A stretch of 64,000 nucleotides of DNA, from assembly GCA_002189035.1 (NCBI GenBank), contig CM007989.1, positions 2,666,001-2,730,000 on the forward strand, read 5' to 3'. Of the stretch, positions 12,122-25,700 are shown piece by piece. The notes beneath the pieces were generated by a model, which did not search any database, was not told the origin of the DNA, and saw only the letters and a list, made by a program, of their open reading frames with translations. The position numbers and the translations under genes are program-made. Each line of letters begins with the position of its first letter. Position 1 is the stretch's first letter. Source of the stretch: Utricularia gibba. Taxonomy: Eukaryota > Streptophyta > Magnoliopsida > Lamiales > Lentibulariaceae.

Positions 12122-13067
12122 GGGCCGTTGGGTTTAATGCGAGTCTCCGGTCCGATTATCGGATTTATGGGGCGAACTAAATATGCAAATTTACTTACGA
12201 TATATTAAATGGACACCGGGTGGGCCGAACTAAACCGGCTCATGGATCTTAGAAATTTTCCTTTTCCTGACCAGCCAGCCCAGTTCCTACACTTCGGACT
12301 AGGGACTGAGGAGATGATGGCCGGTATGCTGGGGTGAAACCGGTTCCTAAATCCTAGCTAATGGAACAGGAGGAGACCGAGGCAAAGGGAGCTGCGGCAG
12401 GCGCATTTTTCTAACGACCATTAGGGCATTTCCGGCATCCAACAGGTGAATGAAAGGGTTTCTGGAACACAAGGAAAACTGTTTCATTTCATAAGACGGC
12501 AGACTCGAAGCAACAGGAGGGCAGGGGACTATCTGCTAACACGGTTTGGTGAGCTTAAAGAGATGCTTCGAGGGTCAAAGCAAGAACTGGTTTAGGGTGG
12601 CGGCGGGAGAAAAGGAAGATGGGGGTATGAGTCAGTTTCTTTAGATTCAATGGGGTTGGGGGATCTGATCTCAATTTCAAAAATGCAGGACACAGTGCAG
12701 GTAAAGCCGATCACAACCAAACAAGGGTTTCATCAACAGCAATGCAGGATACAAAGGGGGTGAGTTGGATACCAAGTGTCTCTGGGATACGGCTTCTGGT
12801 TGTTGGTAAGGGGGATCACAGCGAAAAGACAATTTCAAGAAAGCACAGGAACATAGCAATATGGATCAAGGCTTGAATCACAAAGAGAAGCATCTCGAGA
12901 ATAAATCACACACAAATATCGCCTCTTGAGCAAATAAGGATACGATTCAGCAATGGCAGCAAGCAACATTGAAAGATGATTCTCATCAAAATCTAATGTT
13001 CACATAACCCAAGGGAACAAGAAGAAAAGAGTAGAATTTGGGAAGCATTAACTCTAAGGTCATCAGC
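12122..13067. other. Intergenic and RPL12 3' region
   Basis: No coding sequence or RNA gene is recognised. The right part is presumably the 3' untranslated region of the minus-strand RPL12 gene. Confidence 0.5.
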
Positions 13068-13568
13068 TCACTCTTCAGGAATTTCCACATCGCCATCGGT
13101 GATCTCCTGCTGAAGATCCTTGGGATCCTTCCCATCAACAGTGCATCCCACCGAAACACAAGTGCCCAGAATCTCCTTCACGGTGCCACCCAAATCCTTG
13201 GCCATGGAACGAGGTCGCATTATCCTAGCGATATCAATAACATCATCAAGTGAAATGTTCCCATTATGCTTAATATTCTTAGTCTTTTTTCTGTCCCTTT
13301 CCGGTTCCTTGAGCGCCTTGATGACCAGCGCGGCGGCGGAGGGAACGACGGTGACCTTAGCCTGACGGTTCTGGACAGTGAGCTTGACAGTGACGCGGAG
13401 GCCCTTCCAATCCTTAGCGGTTTCCTTGGCGATATCCTCACCGATTTTCTTGGGGGAAAGACCGAGAGGCCCGATCTTAGGCGCCAGAGAACTGGCCGCA
13501 CCGACCTCTCCGCCGGTGACGCGGACGAAAACGTCGACAACCTGCGTTGGGTCGAACTTCGGCGGCAT
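13068..13568 (-). CDS. RPL12: 60S ribosomal protein L12 (uL11)
   Basis: A 166-residue, intronless uL11 of the cytosolic large subunit, which binds the GTPase-associated centre of 25S rRNA and the P stalk. It starts [20 protein letters not shown] and contains the Gly/Pro-rich [20 protein letters not shown] segment with the KIGPLGL hallmark of uL11 N-terminal domains. The C-terminal domain carries the conserved [19 protein letters not shown] segment. Length and sequence are normal for the plant family. The start codon at 13568 is supported by conservation from the first residue. Confidence 0.97.
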   Translation of the reverse strand: MPPKFDPTQVVDVFVRVTGGEVGAASSLAPKIGPLGLSPKKIGEDIAKETAKDWKGLRVTVKLTVQNRQAKVTVVPSAAALVIKALKEPERDRKKTKNIKHNGNISLDDVIDIARIMRPRSMAKDLGGTVKEILGTCVSVGCTVDGKDPKDLQQEITDGDVEIPEE

Positions 13569-13690
13569 CTTCTCGGCGGCTAGGGTTTCGAATCTGGAAG
13601 TGAAATGGAAAAAACTGGCGATAAATGCACAAGGCGTCCGAGATGAGAAGCCTTGTTGGGCCTTCGATGTTTGGGCCTCCTAAAGTGGAA
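13569..13690 (-). promoter_or_regulatory. RPL12 proximal promoter with telo box and site II
   Basis: A telo-box match (AAACCCTA on the minus strand, 13581-13588) lies just upstream of the ATG, and TGGGCC site II motifs occur at about 13657-13677. This pairing is well known in plant ribosomal-protein and eEF1A genes. Confidence 0.6.
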
Positions 13691-13759
13691 AGCAACAAGA
13701 GGGGCAGCGCAGGATAGCGTGAAAAAGGTCATTATTGTTGTAGTTTTGCAGCTGCAGCA

Positions 13760-13945
13760 GCGCACGTTAGCCTCTTGTCCACTCATTTTGCCTTTTGGTG
13801 TAGATATTGTACAATTAAATTTTCAAATCAGGTTAATTAAATATAAATTTGCTGCGCACGTTAGCCTCTTGTCCACTCATTTTTCCTTTTGGTGTAGATA
13901 TTATACAATTAAATTTTCAAATCAAGTTAATTAAATATAAATTTT
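13760..13945. repeat. 94-bp tandem duplication
   Basis: Two direct copies (13760-13853 and 13854 to about 13945) differ by only a few bases. The unit begins GCGCACGTTAGCC and ends in AT-rich sequence. It lies between the diverging RPL12 and UTP4-like genes. Confidence 0.85.
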
Positions 13946-14238
13946 TCTATAATAAATAAATAGACAGTCATTCAATAGTTTTTATTTAGAAATTAACAAA
14001 GTTTCCAGCGTTACGCATTTGGGAGCCCATTGGCCGAATAAGGAAGTTTTTGTGTCCTAAGCCCATCAGGCGGAGCTCATATTGAAACTGTGGCCCATTA
14101 TATATACTTGCAAACCCTGTAACACGAATCGGTGGCATAAACCCAAGGGTCAAGGCCATCCGAATACCTACCTCCTTTCCGCCTCCAGTCTGATGTTCAT
14201 TGTGTTCTTCGCTGAAAATCCGGATAAGACTCCGTTAA

Positions 14239-17200
14239 ATGTTATTAGAATCTGATGAGATGCTAAAAGTTCACAGAATCCGTTCAATCGACTGGAACCC
14301 GTCACCAATTGTAGCTCTTGCTACCAGCGGCGACGGCTCGCAGGTAGCAGCGGCGCGGGATGATGACTCGTTGGAGATTTGGCTTGTTTCTCCTGGTTCT
14401 GTTGGCTGGCACTGTTTGCTTGTACGAGAAGCTGCTCTGTTTTCATTTTTTTTTTCCGGGTTGGCGTTTATGCTTTCGTATGGGTGAAAAATAATGGCTT
14501 GCTTTGGTTATATATACAGACTATTCAGGGAGACCCTGATTCAAGAGACCCAAGTTCCAAAATGTCTTCGCTTGTGTGGTGTCGGACGGAATCAAAGGAC
14601 GGGTCTTTGGGGAGGCTGTTTTCTTCAAGTGTTGATGGAACTGTTTCGGAGTGGGATTTGTTCAATTTGCGCAAAAAGGTTGCTTTCAGAATGAAATGCC
14701 ATGAAGTTCTAAATTTTGTAATTTTGATTGAAGTCCGGTTATCGTAACTTAACATTATTCGGAAACCTTTAATTTACTAATGTGACTTACAGAAACAACT
14801 ATATGGCCTGATAACTTTGTCTCTTGAAAAACTCATGTGCAAATTTTCGATGATTTTATGCAGATTGAAGAAATATCACTTTTTTACCTTGTTGTTACTT
14901 GTACTGCAGAAAATTTTGGACGCCATCGGTACCTCTATCTGGCAGATGGCAGCAGAACCGTTTAGAGATTCGCAGCTGAAATCAAAGGAAGAAAAGGGAG
15001 GCGACCAGAATGGTCATGCTTTTCCCATGGGAACTGGAAATGTTGATGAAGAGGATTCTAGTAATAGTGACGACGATGATGACAGGGAAAATGAAATCCA
15101 AATAATAGATGGTCAACCAGACGACCAGAGTGCCCGATTAGCGTGTGCATGCGATGATGGCTGCGTGAAAATATACAGTATATCCGATTCTGAGGGACTA
15201 ACATACCGGAGAACATTGCCTAGGGTCAGTGGTGAGGCTCTCTCCTCTTGTTTGGATGTGATTACATTGCCTCTTCGTTTTCCAGATATCGGGAAAATAT
15301 TTTTTTTTTGTTTTCAGGCCGTATGCTGAGTGTTTCTTGGAGCTTTTCACCAAACAGAATTTACTCAGGGAGTAGTGATGGGTATGTTGATGTTTTTTAC
15401 TTGTTATGGAATCATAATGCTATAGCCCCTTTATAATGAATACCTACTTTATGCATTGACCTTCGCGTTTGATAGTACTTCTTTGTGTTGTCATTTCAAC
15501 TTTCTGATGCTTCATTTTAATTAATAGATTTCTAAGGTGCTGGGATGTTGTATTGGGTCATGAAATATTCAGAATAGATGCTGGGCATAAGGGTGACCAT
15601 TGCATCTGGTCACTGATTGCATTGAGGTATGCTTTTTTACTCTACACCCATTTGGATCATATTCTAAATGCAGAAAGATTGTTCATTTATTTCCCGCCTC
15701 TCATGTATTTTTGTATATCAGATGTGGTACCATTGTCAGTGGGGATAGTTCTGGTCGAGTGCAATTCTGGGATTCCGAAGTTGGGACACTTCTGCAGGCA
15801 CATTCATACCACAGGGGCGATGTGAGGGCTTTAGTAGCATCTCCTAACCATGACCGAGTATTTTCTTCGGGTTCTGATGGTCAGGTATGGTTTCTTTAGA
15901 AGACAGTTTTTCTTCAATATCCGTATTATGATTTTTCAAGTGTCAAGTGAGGTCTATAATATTGTTAGTTCCATTTGAGAATTATGTCATGAACTAGGGT
16001 TATAATTAGTGTTGGCTATCTTTTCTAATGGCTTTTAGTAATTTAGGTCATTCTTTACAAGTATTCCCATGAAGCAGTTGCTTCAACTGATGCGCAATTC
16101 ACCCCTAATGTTACTAAGAGATGGAATTACATAAGCAGCAAACCTGCTCACACGCATGACGTGCGGGCATTAACCATAGCTGTGCCTATCAGTCACGAAG
16201 GTTTGCTTTGTTGTGCTGATAATAAGCCTTTGGATTCAGTATTCCTTTATTATCATTTGTGAGCGTGTTTTTATTAGTGCTGGCTTGAACGACAGTTCAT
16301 AATTTCATTTTGTGTTGTATGCCCAGATTTGCCACACGAAGAGAAGGTGAAAAGGAAGCGTGGTTCAGCAAAGCCCCTTGATTTTAGTTACCACAAGTGG
16401 GCACATTTGGGGGTTCCTATGCTTATATCTGGTGGGGAGGACACTAAACTCTTTGCCTACTCTGTAAAGGAGTTTACTAAATTCTCCCAGCACGATATAT
16501 GTCCTGCACCTCAAAGATTACCCATGCAACTTGTGCTAAAAACACCCATCTCTCAGGCACCACTTCTGTTGGTCCAATCCCCTCATTGGTTGGATATTCA
16601 TTGCGTGCATTTGAAGAATCACGCTAATCCAGGACCATCTGGTGGGTCAACGAATACCAGTCTAGTAGCACATGTTGAATGTAAAGCCTCTCAGAGGATC
16701 ATATGCAGCTCAATATCTTCATCTGGCACATGGTTTGCCTACTCTGATCAAATAAAGCCCAATTTGTTTGAACTGAAGAGAATAAAATCTGGGAGCTCGT
16801 CATTGACTGTAAATAAAAGGAAACTCCCTCAAGGCTTACCATTTGCTCACTTCTTGCTTTTCAGTTCAGATTCCTCAAGGTTGTTATTAGCTGGATATGA
16901 CCGAAGAATATATGTAAGTAGCTGTTGGTTATCAATAAGTGCAAGTGCTTATGTTGATTTAACCTATCAGGATCATCAGTGAAGTCTTTGATTAACGATC
17001 TCATCATGCAGGTAATAGATGTCGAAAGCAGTAAGGTTCATAATTTCACTCCATGTCGGAAAGCCTATTGTGAAAATCTGCCACCAAGTGAGCCTCCTAT
17101 TACAAAAATGTTCACTAGTCCTGATGATCAGTGGTTAGCTGCCATCAACTGTTTCGGAGATATCTACATTTTTAATCTTGAAACCTTACGGTATGAGCTG

Positions 17201-18459
17201 TTGATTTTTTTTACTGTACATGCTCATACAATTGTCTTTTCCATTTAGCCTGAAGTGGATGGTGTTTATTATTAGTCCCTTAAAATGATATGTGAATGTT
17301 CGAATCAGAAAATGCTTAAACCTTTCATTATTTGATATTGATGCTGCAGGCAACATTGGTTCGTATCAAGATTGGATGGAGCCTCTGTTACAGCCGCCGG
17401 TTTTGCATCTAGCAATGGAAATATCCTTGTTGTATGTACCTCCTCAAACCAGGTGTATGCATTGGATGTGGAGGCCAAACAAATGGGAGAATGGTCCATG
17501 CGTAATACATTCTCATTGCCTAGAAGATACCAAGAATTTCCTGGTGAAGTGATTGGCCTCACCTTTCCACCATCTTCTAAGTCGTCCTCGGTTTTTGTCT
17601 ACAGTCCCAGGTGCATTTTTAAGTTTGAACACATGCTGCTTTTCTTGCCTTATTTTCAACATCGACATGTTATGAAATGTTATCTTAACACGGCCAGCAT
17701 GCCATTCATTTTTTTTTAACCAATTTTACAACAAGCATTTTCATTGCAACAATGCAGTACATTCAACTATTTGAACATATCTATTCTTTGTTGTTCCTAT
17801 GTGAAACATACAGAAATGTGGATGGCCACTGATGATGAAAAAAAACAAACGTAGAATAATTTAAAGTAACAGAAATGTGGATGGCTAATGCAAATATTGA
17901 TATCAAATCGACCCTTTCATTGTACATGGCTTTGTGTTTCATGATGGCATTATTTAAGTGATTTGGTTGGAGAATATATAACGCTTGATTAGCTTGGTAG
18001 AATTCATTGAAGGTTTCATTCTCTCATTTGATTTGCATGCTATATCGACATTCTTGTATGCTTTTATCAAAAAAAAAAAAGTATCATTCAAGTATTATTA
18101 TGTCCATTAGGAATCTGAATCTGTTACTATAACTGGAGTTGACATTCGCTTAATGATTCAGGGCAATGTGCTTGATCGATTTCAATCTGCCAGTCGGGGG
18201 AGAGGATGATATTGACACTTCAAAAAGCAATGGATCAGTGAGCGAGGTGCACCGGAATGTAGCAACGAAACGCAAGCACCATGATGTAGAAGCTAAATGT
18301 GGTGGTAGAAAGAACTTCGATTTCTGTGCGTTCAGAGACCCTGTTTTGTTTGTCGGTCACCTTTCCGAAAAATCCCTTTTGATCGTAGATAGACCGTGGA
18401 AGAAGGTCGTCAATAACTTCGAATTTCAGCCTGTTGACAAACACATATATGGGACTTGA
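14239..18459 (+). CDS. PCN: WD40 protein, UTP4/Cirhin-like (POPCORN)
   Basis: A nucleolar WD40 protein of the UTP4 family, a t-UTP component of the small-subunit processome for 18S rRNA maturation; the Arabidopsis member is POPCORN. Eleven exons keep phase: 14239-14421, 14520-14678, 14910-15231, 15318-15381, 15528-15626, 15722-15884, 16047-16200, 16327-16913, 17012-17190, 17350-17610 and 18162-18459, giving about 822 residues. The N-terminus reads [20 protein letters not shown] and [16 protein letters not shown]-type repeats include [23 protein letters not shown] and [16 protein letters not shown], and an acidic loop lies at about 15040-15090. A second ATG at 14260, nearer to the conserved start, is an alternative. 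Intron 10 (17611-18161) is the largest. Confidence 0.9.
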
Positions 18460-19357
18460 TGCTCTCATCTTCTTTTTTCTTTGAAATGTATCGTATAAAT
18501 CAATTTTCCTCTAGTGGGCTGGAGCAGGTTAGATGTCTCAGTTTGTCTCATACATTGTAACATTCAATTTGTTTTATGCAGTTCCTCCATTGGAATGAAA
18601 TCTGCCATTGTGTTTTCCTTCTTTGAGTGCATTTTGCAGATGGCAGGAGGCAAGTTGAATCTCTGAGCTTCAAGAATATATCGTTTCCTCGTCTGTATTA
18701 CTTGACAATTCGTCGGAGCAGTGTTTTGAATGCTACTTATTACACTCCCAGTTGAACCATGAACCGATTGATTTGTCACACGATTGATTTTAAGACACTT
18801 GAAAACATGGTTTCCATTCATTCAAAGCAACCTTTTGATCTCGTCTTGTAGGTAGAAAAAAAAGGTTATATCAAGTAGGGGTCATGATCTCGCATTGGGA
18901 TAGCATTCAAGATGATAGGCTCATTTCATAATGCTTAGTTACTTCACCTTTTTTTGTGTGGTGTGTTGCTCCCTAAGGGACAAACTAAAGAAAGTGAAAG
19001 CTTTGCCTTACCCTTCTTTTACATTTCTGAGTTCATGTTGTTGTTCCCTATTGCACTGACAGGCAAAAAGAAGAAGAGTTCAACACATATTATGTTACAG
19101 AGGTTCAAGCAGTGATATCCATAAGCCTACTGAACTCTCCATTCATCTAAGGGGGCTGCAAAGGCTCTCAAGATTTGCGGAACTCTAGCTGAAGAACGAG
19201 CTCGAAACTCCACCTTCCTGCCTTCTCATCTCCTCTTCCTTCCCTGCACATTTCCTGATGCAGAGTCTGATAAGACCTCAAGGTTGCTATGAATCGCACA
19301 CACACTTGTTCATGCGTAGTGCAAACGAATGTGGACAATATGAAGCAAGATAGGAAC
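18460..19357. other. 3' regions between converging UTP4-like and SOFL genes
   Basis: No independent gene is seen. The right part (about 19150-19330) may hold a last, unresolved exon of the SOFL gene on the minus strand. Confidence 0.4.
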
Positions 19358-19829
19358 CTGGTTTTCCCTTTGTAGATTTGCTGAGACCATTGTGCTGCTT
19401 TGTGGTCGACTCAGCCTGTAAGGATGACAATTAGCATGTGTCTGAGAGCAACAAGAACAAACAGAACTGGGCTTCATTCAATTAAACCTCAGACAAACGG
19501 ATCATTGGAGAGGTAGCTGTGTCATCAAGGCACGAGATACCCTGCTTCTCTGAAAAGAGCCTTCTTCCTCCACCCTTGCTCCTGGCCTCCTTCTTCCCCT
19601 CTGCAACGAAAGCCATACGCTTAAAGGAACAAGCTTCATTGTCCTGCTCATGCAGATTATGTGGCCCTGAGGATGCATCTGACACCATGGATGGATCTTC
19701 ATCCTCATGGTACTCACTCTCTGCCTCACAGGTTGTGATGCAATCAGAGACCGTGAAGCAGGAAAGCTGATCGAAGTAGGTCGTCCAGCCGGACTCACAC
19801 CCACTGCTATACTCAGAACAGGCATCCAT
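19358..19829 (-). CDS. SOB FIVE-LIKE (SOFL) family protein, 3' end unresolved
   Basis: A small plant-specific protein of the SOB5/SOFL family, whose overexpression in Arabidopsis affects cytokinin levels. Exon 1 runs 19829-19488 on the minus strand. It carries the two diagnostic motifs, SSGCESGWTTYFDQ near the N-terminus and DPSMVSDASSGPHN, followed by a basic patch and CLDDTATSP. A donor after GAG (19486-19487) and an acceptor at 19416-19417 support exon 2 (19415-19358), whose donor is GTTCCT. At least one more 3' exon is expected but could not be fixed. If exon 1 is not spliced it ends at 19482. An acidic serine-rich reading frame in another phase is a shadow. Confidence 0.75.
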
Positions 19830-22708
19830 GGCAGAAAACACACACACCCTTTTTGTTGCTTGGTTTACATGGTGGATTTTATCCCATTCTCTGGCTATAA
19901 ATACAGTAGAATGCTCTGCGGATGATGGACTTTCTTTTGGTCCTGGAATTCCTTCATCTTGCCTTGGAATTAAACTTGCCAGTTGTCTTGGTCATGGTGG
20001 GGCGCTGGCAGTGGGGTTTGGGAGAGGGATTGATCGTTAACTATGGTTACTCCCTCTGAAATCAAACACCCAATAACTACATTTTTATATTATAAATAAT
20101 TTCATTATATATCTGTCTCTTCTTCAACATATATTTTTTTAATTTCAATAATTAAAGTAAAAAAATTCAGTTTTTTCGTCCCATTATATCTTTCCCACAT
20201 TATATTTTTAGCTATGTTTGATACGTTTGTTTACACTATTGAAAATTAAGTTTGATTGATAGATATATTATCCGTTATACACATATTTTTACTACAAAAA
20301 ATTAAATATTCTGATAATTTTATTATTCAAAATTTTATATATAGTGAAATAAAAGTTGATGTGAAAAAATATTCTTTAATAAATGATTTTTTTCAGTTAA
20401 AAAAAGAACAATCAAGGAGGAACACACTACGCTTTACACGTGGTGTTAGAAAAGATATGGATGAATGTAGCAGTTTTATGAAATGTTGACAGACTTCTGA
20501 TCTTCCAGCAGAGCCACGTCACTGGTGACGGCGGAGACCGGAGACCGGAGACTCGATCCTCGGCCTCCGGTGTGGGTCGGATCAACTTGCTGGCGCAGTG
20601 CTCCCGCAAGGCCTGCTCTAGTTCTGGTTCTGGTTCTGGTTCTGGTTCAGGTTAGGGCGCTTGTGGAGACGAATAGCCGCCCAGTGCGCCCCACACACGC
20701 ATTATGGTGCAAAATTGCAGAGGATCAGGAGCGCCACTCGCAATTATCGATCATCAAACAAGCACCCTGTCCTGTTTGGTGATACTCATGCATCAGGTCA
20801 CATCCACAAGTGTGTTTCGTTTGGTTTGATTATCAATTTTTTATTATAAATACATTAAAAAAGAAACAATAATGAGAGATGATTTTCACCAAGGGGGCGA
20901 AGTAGTTTTCAATCCTCGGTTTTTAACCTGTCGCACAATAAGCAACAATGGCACTGGTAGTGAACAGTAAAATCTTGGCAGCCAACATGCAGATCCATGA
21001 GCAGCAACTCTCCTACACCAACTTCTTCATCTTCAAAGCTTTGCACTCAGCAAATCTGCATGCTCCCTGTTCTCCAAAATGACAGTGACAAGTTATTACA
21101 CAATCTGTGCATGCAGCAAAGCAATACTCTGGTACAGAGGAGATGGGAAGGAATGGTTTCACTTGGTGTTTGTTTGGTAGTTGAGAAGGGAGGGGGAATG
21201 TGTGCTACCAAGAATTGAAATGGGGAAGAATTGAAATTTGAAAGGCTTTTTTTGATGTGGGGCATGAGAATGACAAGAACGTGGGTTAGGGTTAGCCAGC
21301 GGGGGCTCACTGAGATGCCCCTCTCATGTCATGTGCTGCTCACAGATGGGATACCATGCATCATCAAATACACTCAAACCCCGACACGCCACATCACCGA
21401 TACCCCAGTTCCATACTTAAAAGTTTTTTTTTATGCAACAACAAGAAAACAAATAAGCCCCCCTAAAAATGGTGCCCTCACTGTCTCCCATGCTGGACGA
21501 GTTGTACCCCACCACGTGGCTTCCCTTCCCTTCGGTTGTTGTACACTAAATTTGTCAAAACAAAACTTGAGAGCAACCTCTGGGGGAGGGTTGAACCCAG
21601 GCTCCCTTCCATCCCGCCGCCGCCGGAGCTCCTCCTCTTCATTCTTACAACAAGACACGAATCGAAAACGACCGCCGGATTAGATTATTTTCTGGTTTTT
21701 GTTCCATCTCAGAAGGTTAAAATCCAACAGAAAGGATGCGAGAGTTGGAAGATGATAATGCAGAGTGGGTCAGGCCGCTCGTGCTCTTCAAGACGCGCAC
21801 GTGTGGGAACCCACACGCCTGCGCGCTCTTCATTCCCAATCATCTATCTCCTTGGCCGCCCCCCCCCCCCCAACTTGACCCCTCCTCCTCCATTTGCTCA
21901 TTGCCTTGTAATGACCCACGCTCATGCCTCCTTCCAACTCCTACTTACGGAAATTAACTAAATAATTAATTATTTTTTTTAAAATAACTTTTTAGAATGT
22001 TTTTTTGGGTAACACCCATCCTTTTATGGAAATAAATTGTCTTGTTATTTCCAAGTGACATAAAAAGAGTAATGTTTTGATTTAGCAATAGAGAATAATT
22101 AATGTATTATATAAATTGCAGCTGTTGTATTGGTTTTAAATTAGAAATGTCGGCTTCCGATTGTTAAATGTCATGCTCACATCAGATTTCAATACGACTC
22201 ACGAAAAATTTTATTATTATAATTAGGAATTAATATTGTTTTATAGGGAATTTGTGCTCAGTTCAGACATGCGTACGGCCCAGAAGTAACTGGGCTTCGC
22301 ATTAAGAAATATGGGCCATATCCGATGACGTCGAAATATGGGCCTTTGAGGGGCTTTTGGTTTTAGGATGCAGTGTGTACAAAATTAGAAGTAGCGGATA
22401 ATTCAAACCGTCGAATTTTCCTTGTCTACCACTCCGATCTGGGTCTCTTCCTTGCGGTGTTGCCTCCGAATCGGCCGGGATATTCGAGCGTCTTTCTCCG
22501 GAATTGCGCCGCCGTGGGGGAGGAGTCTGACAAGTTTTGTCAATTTCTATTCATTTCCATTTTCCGCATCTTCGAAGCAGTAAACCCTAATCTTGACCCT
22601 TGTCGACCTGGTTGTTTAATGCTAGGGTGGCTTCTTCTGGGAACGTATTGTAAGCCCTAACCTCGATTCTTCCGACATTTCAGCACGAAAACCCCATTTC
22701 CGACAGGT
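19830..22708. other. Intergenic, about 2.9 kb
   Basis: No convincing gene. The left end is the SOFL promoter. A (GTTCTG)n hexanucleotide run is at 20621-20648, a C-run near 21851-21861, and AT-rich DNA spans 20080-20400 and 21950-22230. From about 22280 the sequence looks like the PCFS4 promoter and leader, with TGGGCC motifs and AAACCCTAA at about 22580. Confidence 0.5.
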
Positions 22709-25700
22709 ATGGACCGTGCTTCAAGATTTTCGAATGCTGTGAATTTGGGGCGTGGAAACTTGAGTAAGGCACCGGCGGTTGAAAGTGACGGCCCTGGGAT
22801 TAAGCCCCCGCCACCTTCCATACTCGATAGATTTTGGAATATGGTGAAAGACAGGGAGGAGGAGCTTAGGTTTTTGCGTGGTGGGGCGTCTCTTCCGTTG
22901 AGCGGAGATGAGATTGTGAGGGTTTATGAGATCATGTTGTCGGAACTGACTCTTAATTCGAAGCCCATTATCACTGACCTTACTATAATTGCTGGAGAGC
23001 AGAGGGAGCATGCCAAGGCCATTGCGGACGCCATCTGCACACGGATATTTGAGGTATAGAAACGAGGATATTGTAGGCTGGGGACTTAGGTATTTCATTT
23101 GTAAAGGAGGCGGAAGATCTTACCTTTTAAAGCTTCGTCTTATCATTTCTCTTTTTTTCGTTTATCGTCCTACGGTTTTAATCATATAAAGAACATAAAG
23201 TATATCAAGTATGAAGAATTCTCTCTAATATCAATGTGTCATCAAAACTACCCAGAATTATCTAACATACAGGGTGCAATAAGCCTACGGGCTTTGAAAC
23301 TGCTAAAACTAATATGATACATATTCATATTTATGCAGAAAGACGTAAAGTTTTGAATCACATGATAATGTCTGCACAATATTGATGATACTGGTAGCAT
23401 ACAAGGAAGTTCTGACTTCATCTTTTTATGTAACAAGATGTCTGACTTTGTCTTTTGTAGCACTGCTTTATTTGCACGTTGTTAGCATGTATATTGGTGT
23501 TCTGTGGTCTTCATGTATTAACAATGTCCATCAGAAGGCTTTGAGCAAATATGATATCGGATAAAGCTGAGAATAAGGCATCCTGATTTGTGATATTGCG
23601 TCTTCCCTGAAAATATGCCTTGTGTAGCATTCACAATTTAATTCTGTCCTGTGTAACGAAGAGATTGATTATCAAACTACACTTTCTCATACTATAAAAT
23701 TTTGTTTCCTGAGCTCTTCTCTCTGTCATGTTATAAGAAGTTTTCCCAGTTACCAGCATGTGTCTAGTGATATCTTGTTTCATTCTTCATTTTATTGATG
23801 TTGATGTTGGATTTTATAATCGACTGAAAGACACTTGCCTTTGTTTTTCCTGAAGCTTTCATCATTTCATTCTACTTTATGCGAATATGTGACAGTTGAC
23901 CTCTGTAGTCTTGGTGCTGTTTTTAGTATTATTTCCTTACGCCTGGTAGTTTGAGGCAGAAAGCAAATGCTTGATGCCTTCAGCCTGCATTGCCTAAGGG
24001 CACAAGCAACTATTGACTCAGGAACTTAAGTACTCTCCTGCTGACTGTTATCATGCTAATTTTTTGTGGCTGAACAACATTGTGTATTTGGTTTCTGTTC
24101 GTTATTCCATTTATTTACAGTATTATTGAGCATCGAAGTATTCCCACTTGATTGTACAACTACTTTTCTGCTCAGGTCCATGTTGATCAAAAGCTTCCTT
24201 CTTTGTACCTATTGGACAGTATCGTGAAGAACATAGGCAAGGAATATATTATGTATTTCTCTTCCCGTTTGCCAGAGGTGAGAATAATATGTAGTTCATT
24301 ATCAATTTTTTCTTCATAGCATGTATCCTACTTTGAACGTCTGTAATTGCATTTATAAAGGTTTTCTGTGAGGCCTATTCACAAGTCCACCGAAATATGC
24401 ATCCAGCAATGCGCCATCTTTTTGGAACTTGGTCATCAGTTTTCCCATCATCTGTACTCCAGAGAATTGAGGATCATTTGCAGCTTTCGCCATCTGTAAA
24501 GGTTCAGTCTTCAGGATTCAGTTCCTCTAGAGCGTCTGAATCACCTCAACCATCACACGGGATACACATAAACCCTAAATACTTGGAAGCACATCGAAAA
24601 TTGGGAGATTCAGTAATAGATTCGGTATTGTTTCATGGAATTTGAAACTTTAATTCCTTTTCCTTCTGGAACTTTGACTGCATTAATTTATGTTTTGTAT
24701 CACCTCTCAAGGAAGCTTCATGTTTGCAGTTTGGAACGGAAGGGGTAACCCCTACTGGTCGTGCAGGGGTTGTAACCACAGTTCTTAATCCTGGGAAGAA
24801 GTCTCTGACTTCAGCTCCTAGAATAACAAAATACAATACTGACATTGATCTTCGAGGTCCTAGGGCTTTGATTAGTGCCTATGGAATTGATGAGAGAGAG
24901 AAAGATCTATACCGTAAGCATCATGTGTCTGAGCTGGGGTGACTAATGGTTTGGACTCCAATATCTCTAGGCAAAGTTGGCAAAACACAGAGGAGGAGGA
25001 ATTTAACTGGGAAGATATGACTCCTGGTTTAGCTGATAGACGGCAGTCTAATGAACTGACTTCTTCTCTTCAATCCTTCGGTGGCCCATTGGTGAGCCTG
25101 TTAACTTGGTTTAGTACTTAGATGTCTCTACATATAGGTTGTTTGTCTTATGACCTGCCCTCATCTGTTGGCATCTATTATTCTTATTTTTTTTTTCACA
25201 TTTTTTCCTTTTTTTACTTTTGTATTCTGAAGTGATCTTAATCCTGTTCGCCTGCACCTTTCAGTCCGGCCATGCAGGTGCTGGCGATCTTAGAAGTAGG
25301 CTTCTTCCTTATGGTCTTGGCCGAGAGGTCTCGAGATTGCAAAATAAAGGTGAACGCAGAAGTGTTGGAATTTTTATTCATCAATATCCATGCTAAAGTC
25401 ATGGTTACGCTATTACAGAACATTGAGTTTTAATGTTGTCGCTTTGCTCTCCAGCTCCAGATATTCAGTTGTCTGACTCAACATCACTTTCAAAATCTCT
25501 GCGTCCTTATGGTGCATTGAGTAATAGGGATTCGCTGCCTGGGACTGTTACTGCATCCCAAATGACAATCAGGAGTCAACTAGGGACACCGCACATTCCT
25601 ATTCGTTTATCTGGAGCTGGAACAACACTCCAGTCGAATTTCTTGATGGACAAGGAAGGTAGACGGAAAATCCATCCGAATCCATCTGGGCTTCCATCAA

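Noticed and set aside
20525-20782. Val/Leu-rich open frame on the plus strand
   Set aside because: Produced by the (GTTCTG)n hexanucleotide run; no homology recognised and no upstream gene signals.
21231-21961. Overlapping open frames on both strands in the SOFL-PCFS4 interval
   Set aside because: No recognisable family, no splice structure, and overlapping frames on both strands; likely chance.
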